A stretch of 64,000 nucleotides of DNA, taken from NCBI GenBank assembly GCA_903869265.1, contig CAIPYE010000007.1, positions 1-64,000 on the forward strand, read 5' to 3'. Positions 57,293 to 64,000 of the stretch are shown here, piece after piece; the stretch's first letter is position 1; the number at the start of each line of letters is the position of its first letter. A model generated the notes under the pieces. It made no database searches, had not been told where the DNA came from, and saw only the letters and a program-made list of their open reading frames with translations. Source of the DNA: an uncultured delta proteobacterium (lineage in GTDB: Bacteria > Desulfobacterota > Desulfobulbia > Desulfobulbales > Desulfurivibrionaceae). A program made the position numbers and the translations under genes.

Positions 57293-58252
57293 TCAGGCCG
57301 ACCTCCCTCCCAAAAATAGGATGAAATCTTCAAATCGTTTCTGCTCGAAGTGGCCGGTCATCTCTTCCTTCATCAGGGTCAGGGCGCTGAGGGGCCGTCG
57401 CGCCCCGGCATATGGGCGGTGAGTTGTCAAGGCGTCGTACACGTCGGCAATCGTGGCGATTTTGGCGTTGTCGGAAATCTGGTCCCCTTTGAGGCCGTGC
57501 GGGTAGCCCTGCCCGTTGATTTTTTCGTGGTGGTGCAGGATCACATCCAGGGTAACTTCGGAGACATGCTTGGCCATGAGCCAGTGGCCCTGACCGGGAT
57601 GTTTTTTGATGATTTCAAATTCCTCGTAGTCAAGTTTCCCCCGTTTGTTCAGGATGCTGTCCACGATCTGGCTTTTTCCCACATCGTGCAGAATGCACCC
57701 CAGGGCAAAATCGTGGAGTGCTGCGTCATCGCCTTTGCTGATCATCAGCCAAAGGCCGACGCCGAATACCGCGACATTCACGCAGTGGGAAAAGGTGTAA
57801 TAGTCGTGGGAGCCCAGACGAAGCAGGTGGCGGATGGATTGGGTGTCCGCCAGGGTAAGATCGATGATGTTGCTGGTTATGCTCTTGGCGCGGGAGATGT
57901 TTTTGCCGCTCCGGGGGTCATCAAACACATCTTGGAGGATGTTTTTTGCGCAGGCATGCACGACCGATGATTTTTGCTCAAGGGTGATGTTCATATTTTT
58001 AATAATGGATCCCAGGGAATCCTCCATGAAATTATCAAACTTTTTGGAGGATTCTTGGGTAATAAAAAGCGGCCCGTGGCTTTTTCTGGCAAGGGTGTCC
58101 TTGATGTCGGCGATTTTGGTGTTGGCCGCAATCAGCAGAATGGGTCTGTTGCTGTTGGGAGGCTTGGTGTAGATGTTGAAGTCTATTTTTCGGTCTTCCG
58201 CGAGGAGATAATCGGAGACAATCCGGATAAACTTTTTGGCTTCGGGGATCAT
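57293..58252 (-). CDS. HD-GYP domain phosphodiesterase
   Basis: A 319-residue protein. The C-terminal half is an HD-GYP domain (SHCVNVAVFG, GCILHDVGKSQIVD, HHHEKINGQGYPHGLKGDQIS) that degrades cyclic di-GMP. The N-terminal half (about 1-120) has no clear domain. The ATG at 58252 (CTGGAGAACC upstream) is chosen over a longer start. It lies 25 bases after the FHA-cyclase gene and is probably co-transcribed. Confidence 0.92.
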   Translation of the reverse strand: MIPEAKKFIRIVSDYLLAEDRKIDFNIYTKPPNSNRPILLIAANTKIADIKDTLARKSHGPLFITQESSKKFDNFMEDSLGSIIKNMNITLEQKSSVVHACAKNILQDVFDDPRSGKNISRAKSITSNIIDLTLADTQSIRHLLRLGSHDYYTFSHCVNVAVFGVGLWLMISKGDDAALHDFALGCILHDVGKSQIVDSILNKRGKLDYEEFEIIKKHPGQGHWLMAKHVSEVTLDVILHHHEKINGQGYPHGLKGDQISDNAKIATIADVYDALTTHRPYAGARRPLSALTLMKEEMTGHFEQKRFEDFILFLGGRSA

Positions 58253-58277
58253 GTTTTCTTCAGGTTCTCCAGATTTT

Positions 58278-59279
58278 TCACGCGGCGCCGAGCAGCCCGG
58301 CGTTTTGTCCGAGATAGGCGGAAAGCTGGGAGAAGCTGCAACCATAGGCCTCAACCGCTTCCTGCTTGCCTTTCACACGGAATGAATATTTTTTGAAAAA
58401 AGTCTCAGGGGTAAGAAGGTGCGTGGCGGCGTCGCAGCCCATCACAATATCCAGATTCTCCTCCATGTTGGTCATGCTTTCCAGGCGAAACGCCACGTTG
58501 ACCACGTCCCCGACTACGGTGTAGTTGTTTTGACCGTCCTGGGCAAGGTTTCCCAGCATGGCCTCGCCGGTATTGAGGGCCGCCCCGATTTGCAAGGGCC
58601 AGGGAAGATCCGGCACTTTCTTGCCGAGATTGCTGGTGAAAACATTGATGGCAATGGCGGTTTTCAGGGCCTGGTGGATGTTTTCCCGAAGATTTGGTCC
58701 TGCCCACAGAGCCATGACCGCGTCGCCGATGAATTTATCGACAATCCCGTCATGTTTGTTCACCAGCTTGCTCACCCGGCCGGTCCAGTGCTGGAGAAGC
58801 TGGGAAACCCACTGGTTCCCCATGGTTTCGGAGAGTTTGGTGAATTCATGGATATCGCAGATCAGGATGGTGATGATCTGTTTCTGGACAAAGGCCACGG
58901 TCATTTCATCGAGGTCCGGTCCGGGCGCCGTTGCTGGCCGGGTTGGGGTGGTGTCCTGGTTGAACAGAAGCCGGGTGCTGCCGATGCCGATGCAGTCGCC
59001 ATCTTGCAGGGTGACGGGGGTGTGGATTTTTCGGCCATTGAGAAAGGTGCCGTTGGAGCTTCCCAGGTCAATGAGGTTGAAGCGGCCATTTTCTTCCCGC
59101 TGGATCATGGCGTGTTTCCGCGACACCCAGGAGTAGGGAAGGGTGATATCGGTGTTGGCCACCCGGCCCAGGGTATAGGTGGTGTTGTCGTCGAGCAGCC
59201 AGCGTTGGTCGTTGCTCTTTTGGGCGTCAGGTGCATCCAAGAGGGCGAGGGTTGCTGCTGTTTCCGGTGGCGTGGTCAT
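58278..59279 (-). CDS. FHA domain-class III nucleotide cyclase
   Basis: About 333 residues. An FHA phosphothreonine-binding domain (TYTLGRVANTDITLPYSWVSRKHAMI and LGSSNGTFLNGRK) leads to a class III adenylate/guanylate cyclase catalytic domain (ITILICDIHEFTKLSE, VDKFIGDAVMALWAG, NTGEAMLGNLA). It joins phospho-signalling to cyclic-nucleotide synthesis. A ribosome site is weak. It heads the pair with the HD-GYP gene. Confidence 0.9.
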   Translation of the reverse strand: MTTPPETAATLALLDAPDAQKSNDQRWLLDDNTTYTLGRVANTDITLPYSWVSRKHAMIQREENGRFNLIDLGSSNGTFLNGRKIHTPVTLQDGDCIGIGSTRLLFNQDTTPTRPATAPGPDLDEMTVAFVQKQIITILICDIHEFTKLSETMGNQWVSQLLQHWTGRVSKLVNKHDGIVDKFIGDAVMALWAGPNLRENIHQALKTAIAINVFTSNLGKKVPDLPWPLQIGAALNTGEAMLGNLAQDGQNNYTVVGDVVNVAFRLESMTNMEENLDIVMGCDAATHLLTPETFFKKYSFRVKGKQEAVEAYGCSFSQLSAYLGQNAGLLGAA

Positions 59280-59300
59280 GGTCGTTGGCAAACTTTTCTG

Positions 59301-59525
59301 TTACCCGTGGTTCTGGATGAGGCTGATGATTTCCTCGGGTTCGGCAAAACGACCGGCTGCTTTTTTTGAAAAGACCAGGCGGCCATCGGCCACGATCTCA
59401 TAGATGCCGCCTGAACCGGGTATAAGGTCGACCTCGGCGGCGAATTGTTTTTTAAGTTCGGCTTCCAGCCTGGAAGCCCGTGGCAAATAGTTTCACTGTG
59501 TGCAGTAGGTAATGGTGATCTTCAT
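59301..59525 (-). CDS. SelW-like Rdx-family selenoprotein with in-frame UGA (Sec11)
   Basis: A 74-residue thioredoxin-fold protein reading MKITITYCTQ, then UGA (59493-59495), then NYLPRASRLEAEL, and continuing as the SelW/Rdx fold (LIPGSGGIYEIVADGRLVFSKKAAGRF). With UGA as selenocysteine it has the CxxU redox motif at positions 8-11. The stem GGCTTCC/GGAAGCC with loop AGGCT lies 14-33 bases after the UGA, the position and G-containing loop of a bacterial SECIS. Calling the UGA a stop leaves only a truncated 61-residue protein. Sec insertion is inferred; no sel genes lie in the window. Confidence 0.85.
59459..59480 (-). promoter_or_regulatory. SECIS-like hairpin after the UGA codon
   Basis: GGCTTCC and GGAAGCC form a 7-bp stem around AGGCT; the loop begins 22 bases after the UGA, within the known 16-37-base window. 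Confidence 0.65.
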
Positions 59526-59674
59526 GGCGGGTTTCCGTGTAGAAAATATTTTTTGGATGGGAAAATTGCGTAGCTCGATGTTTCTTTATACCACAAAACC
59601 ATCGCATTTTAACAGGATGGATTGTCCGATAATTTTATTGCGATTGCAAGCGGAGAAATGATCAGGGGGTGTTT

Positions 59675-60904
59675 TCATGGCTTTGCCGGGCGGCCCAGCC
59701 ATTTGAGAATACCTTGGGCGGCAAGGTGCCCGGTGGTGAAAGCGCCTTGCAACAGGTAGCCGCCGGTTGGCGCTTCCCAGTCCAGCATTTCCCCGGCTAC
59801 GAATACCCCCGGCAGTTTACGGAGCATGAGGTCCGCGTTTACTTCCGCAAAGGCGACGCCCCCGGCGGAGGAAATTGCCTCGGCAAGCGGCCTGGTGTTA
59901 ACGACAGGGATGGTGAGATTTTTGATGCACCCGGCAAGAACCGTTGGCTCTTGCAAATCTTCCGGGGAGCAGATCTCGCGGAGCAACGAATAGGCCGGGC
60001 CGGCGAGATGTATGGTCTTGCGCAGAAAATTGGCGAGACTTTCCTTGCCGCGCCGGTGCGCAATTTTATCTTTAAGGCGTTCCAGCGGCAGATCGCGCTT
60101 GAGATCGAGGAGAAGGGGAACCGGGCTGCCTTTTCCCAGCAGGTCACGGATCACACCGCTCAAGGCATAGACTGGCCCTCCTTCCAGGCCATGGGCGGTC
60201 ACCACCACATCGCCGGTGGCTTGCCGGTCATTACAGCGGAGCAGGAGGTTTTTGAGGGGTTTGCCGCTGAAGCGGGTACGGAAATGTTCGGACCACGCCA
60301 CCTCGATCCCGCAGTTTGCCGGGCGGAAGGGCTCAAGATGGACGTCCCTGGCGGCGAGGAGCGCGGCCCAGCTTCCATCGGAGCCGGTTTGGGGCCAGCT
60401 TGCTCCGCCCAAAGCGAGGAGCACGGCTCTGGCAGGAAATTCGCGGAGCGTGCCATCCTCGGGAAGAAAGAGCGGGGCGCCGGTCTTGCTAAACCCCTGC
60501 CAGCGGTGGTGGTAGTGGAAGACAACTCCATGCTTGCCCAAGGTTTCAATCCATATTTTCAGAATATCGTGGGCGCTGGCGTCTTTGGGGAAGACCCGGC
60601 CGCTGGTGCCGACAAAGGTTTCCACCCCGATTCCGCGTAACCAGGCGCGCAGGTCGCCCGGCGAAAAAACGGCAAGAAGTTTTTTGAAAATTTCGGCGTT
60701 GTTCCCGTAGCGGGCGGCAAAAGCCTCGGCTTGCTCCGAATGGGTGAGATTCAGACCGCCCCGCCCGGCAATCAGGAATTTACAGCCAGCCGAACCCTTT
60801 GCCTCGAAGAGATCCACCGACAGGCCTGCTTGGCTTAAGACCGTGGCGGCCATGAGTCCGGCCGGGCCACAACCGACAACCGCCACCCTGGTTTCGTCTT
60901 TCAT
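59675..60904 (-). CDS. FAD-dependent oxidoreductase, HI0933 family
   Basis: A 409-residue flavoprotein. It begins with the dinucleotide fold RVAVVGCGPAGLMAATVLSQAG, then GRGGLNLTHSE, and ends ATGGYLLQGAFTTGHLAAQGIL, the FAD signature of the HI0933/BaiN-like group. Its substrate is unknown. The ATG at 60904 overlaps the small Cys-rich gene by four bases (ATGA), which supports this start. Confidence 0.9.
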   Translation of the reverse strand: MKDETRVAVVGCGPAGLMAATVLSQAGLSVDLFEAKGSAGCKFLIAGRGGLNLTHSEQAEAFAARYGNNAEIFKKLLAVFSPGDLRAWLRGIGVETFVGTSGRVFPKDASAHDILKIWIETLGKHGVVFHYHHRWQGFSKTGAPLFLPEDGTLREFPARAVLLALGGASWPQTGSDGSWAALLAARDVHLEPFRPANCGIEVAWSEHFRTRFSGKPLKNLLLRCNDRQATGDVVVTAHGLEGGPVYALSGVIRDLLGKGSPVPLLLDLKRDLPLERLKDKIAHRRGKESLANFLRKTIHLAGPAYSLLREICSPEDLQEPTVLAGCIKNLTIPVVNTRPLAEAISSAGGVAFAEVNADLMLRKLPGVFVAGEMLDWEAPTGGYLLQGAFTTGHLAAQGILKWLGRPAKP

Positions 60905-61095
60905 GGGGCAGGTTGTTTTTTTCCTGTTTTGCCGGAGATTTTTTTCTGCTCCAGTTCCTTGATCCGGGCCGTGAGGGCTTCGCTCAAGGCCACCCTGCCT
61001 TCCAGCACGCACCCGGGCCTACCGGGAATGCAGTCCTGTTTGAGCATCAGGCACTTGTCGTCGTTGTAGTCGTAATTTTTGCAAGAAAAGCTCAT
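60901..61095 (-). CDS. Small Cys-rich protein
   Basis: A 64-residue protein with cysteines at 5, 15, 22 and 29 (CX9CX6CX6C), a possible metal site, followed by a helical basic tail. AGG precedes the ATG. It is translationally linked to the flavoprotein by the ATGA overlap. No family is recognised. Confidence 0.65.
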   Translation of the reverse strand: MSFSCKNYDYNDDKCLMLKQDCIPGRPGCVLEGRVALSEALTARIKELEQKKISGKTGKKQPAP

Positions 61096-61170
61096 GACGG
61101 GAACCTAATATGGTGTGATGCGTGATTTTCCGGGCGAGTCAGGCTGGTTTGCCGGTAGCCGCGGGAAAGC

Positions 61171-62556
<1,386 letters not shown>

Positions 62557-62627
62557 GTGCAGGCAGCCTTGCAGCGGTGGAATTTAATGGGGAAACTCGG
62601 GAGCGTCCTATGGCGAAAGCATAGGAA

Positions 62628-64000
62628 TTATGCGGCATGCTCGGCAATTTCCTTGATATCGGCAATGAGGATAATATCGTCGTTGCCCATGATGGTGTAT
62701 CCGCAGATTCCATTGATTTTTCGAAGTTTTTTGTACCCATCGCCAAACTCCTTGGCCACAATTTTTTGGTGGGACAGGATGCGATCAACCAGCAGGCCGA
62801 TTCCATGGGGCTTACAGATCACAACAATTTTACTGTGTAGGTCAGCCAGGGTCGAGGAGGCTTTCGGGTAAAAGAAGGCGTTGAGTTCAATAAGCCGCAG
62901 GATTGCGCCATCATATGCGATGCAGTGGTTTTCCGCAAGGAGCGGGATGATGTTTTCTGTTTCGATGACTGTGGTGATCTCATCGGAGGGAATGGCATAG
63001 GTTTCATCGCCTGATTCCGCGAGCATGGCATCTTTGGTGACCAGGGTTTTGGTAAGCGGGACGGTGAGCAAAACTGTGGTGCCTTTGCCCACCAGGGAAT
63101 CGAGCTGGATGCTGCCGTTGCATTCCTTGAGGCCGGACATGACCACGTCCATGCCCACCCCGCGCCCCGAGACTTCGCTGACTTTCTCGGCCGAACTGAA
63201 CCCCGGTTTGAAAACGAGATTGATCAGCTCCCGGTCGCTTAAACGCTTAAGCTCTTCAGCAGCCATGAACCCCTTGTTCAGGGCGACTTCCTTCATTTTT
63301 TGTGGATCGATTCCCAGGCCGTCATCTTCAATAATAATGTAGACATTGTTCTCGTCCGCTCGTGCATGCAGGGTGAGGCTGCCCTGTTCCGGTTTGCCCG
63401 CTTTTTTTCTTGCCTCTGGTGTTTGGAGCCCGTGGTCCAGAGAATTGCGCAGGATATGGACCAGTGGGTTTTCGATCTTCTCCAGCAGATCTTTGTCGAT
63501 AACGGTTTCCTCGCCGGTGATGGTGAAGCGGACTTCCTTGCAGAGCGCGGTGGATAGCTGGCGGACCACCTTGGGAAATCGCTGGAACAGTGATTTGACC
63601 GGCACCCTGCGGATGCTCATGATATTGGCGTGTAGTTTTTCAAGCTGTTCATCAAGTGCATCGATTATGCCGTCGAATCTGGCGACGAATTCAAAATTTG
63701 CGAGGTTTGCTTCCAGTTGTTTTTTGAGAAAATTGAGGGAATCAAGGCTGATGTAAAGGCCACCCACGGAATTGGCAAAGTTGTCGAGTCGTGCCTGATC
63801 GATGCGGATGGTTTTTGTCTGCTCGCCAGTCTTGCTTTCTTGGATGTGGGCGTTGAGGGCCCGTTTGTCCTGGATTGCCAGGGCATTTTTCAGGTCATTT
63901 TCCTGGATTACTCCCTGTTCGATGAGCAATTCCCCGATCTTTTTTTGCTGGCCAAGGGCTGCGGAGATCTGCGCTTCGCTGACAAGTTGTTGTTCCATCA
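62628..64000 (-). CDS. CheA-type chemotaxis histidine kinase, N-terminus outside window
   Basis: At least 457 residues with the CheA dimerisation, ATPase and CheW-like domains: SLDSLNFLKKQLEANL, the N box LVHILRNSLDHGLQTPEAR, DDGLGIDP, and GRGVGMDVVMSGLKE. The C-terminal CheW-like part begins about VLLTVPLTKTLVTKDA. The segment near the visible N-terminus, QISAALGQQKKIGELLIEQGVIQEND, resembles an MshEN-like fold rather than the phosphotransfer (HPt) domain. No HPt histidine is seen, so that domain is probably upstream, beyond the right edge, and the frame is taken as open to 64000. Confidence 0.88.
   Translation of the reverse strand, partial: MEQQLVSEAQISAALGQQKKIGELLIEQGVIQENDLKNALAIQDKRALNAHIQESKTGEQTKTIRIDQARLDNFANSVGGLYISLDSLNFLKKQLEANLANFEFVARFDGIIDALDEQLEKLHANIMSIRRVPVKSLFQRFPKVVRQLSTALCKEVRFTITGEETVIDKDLLEKIENPLVHILRNSLDHGLQTPEARKKAGKPEQGSLTLHARADENNVYIIIEDDGLGIDPQKMKEVALNKGFMAAEELKRLSDRELINLVFKPGFSSAEKVSEVSGRGVGMDVVMSGLKECNGSIQLDSLVGKGTTVLLTVPLTKTLVTKDAMLAESGDETYAIPSDEITTVIETENIIPLLAENHCIAYDGAILRLIELNAFFYPKASSTLADLHSKIVVICKPHGIGLLVDRILSHQKIVAKEFGDGYKKLRKINGICGYTIMGNDDIILIADIKEIAEHAA

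Overview
The window reads as chromosomal DNA of a Gram-negative, diazotrophic, probably anaerobic bacterium. Lipid A/Kdo genes (lpxC, lpxK, waaA), an outer-membrane porin and lipoproteins show an outer membrane. The nif order H-I1-I2-D-K, the bacterial SelW-like selenoprotein and the overall gene content are what one expects of Desulfobacterota (a Desulfobulbia-like deltaproteobacterium). That placement is an inference from gene content; no rRNA or marker phylogeny could be run.

Layout. 1-4.1 kb: cold-shock protein (cut by the window edge), DEAD-box helicase, BON lipoprotein, TrmJ-type methylase and an HU protein with a Cys-rich tail. 4.4-6.6 kb: a putative sigma-54 promoter followed by an ammonium transporter and GlnK. 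7.4-27.8 kb: a nitrogen-fixation and molybdenum island. nifA is divergent from nifH-nifI1-nifI2-nifD-nifK. These are followed by a NifB paralogue that has lost its radical-SAM cysteines, a thioredoxin-like [2Fe-2S] ferredoxin and a string of small genes (zinc ribbon, hypothetical, GNAT, HEPN-like, Nif11, YnfA-like). A second sigma-54 unit carries nifE-nifN-nifB and an 87-aa protein. Then come a porin, a ModE-like regulator, modABC and nifV. Both nifH and nifE have a textbook -24/-12 element, and each has a TGT-N10-ACA NifA site about 100 bp upstream.

28-41.7 kb is mostly housekeeping: tRNA-His, purM, mog/moaB, murJ, rsmE, waaA-lpxK, lpxC, proC, nadK and envelope-associated small proteins. 42-46 kb holds an isoquinoline-oxidoreductase-type molybdenum hydroxylase (iorAB) with its XdhC and MocA-like maturation factors, so molybdenum use is a recurring theme. 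46.5-47.8 kb is a scar of mobile DNA: a broken REP-associated transposase between 31-bp direct repeats, an attC-like integron site followed by a cassette-like gene, and the 3' end of an IS3-family transposase. 47.9-64 kb is on the minus strand: valS, dgt, a periplasmic carbonic anhydrase, an ABC-F ATPase, and a signalling block (histidine kinase, PpsR, HD-GYP, FHA-cyclase, NtrC-type regulator, CheA).

The observations most worth checking are the cysteine-less NifB paralogue inside the nifHDK operon and a SelW-like gene with an in-frame UGA (CxxU) followed by a SECIS-like hairpin, which ordinary gene callers would truncate. Also notable are a 24-bp perfect hairpin at the nifV stop, a palindrome abutting the modE start codon, and the attC-like cassette.
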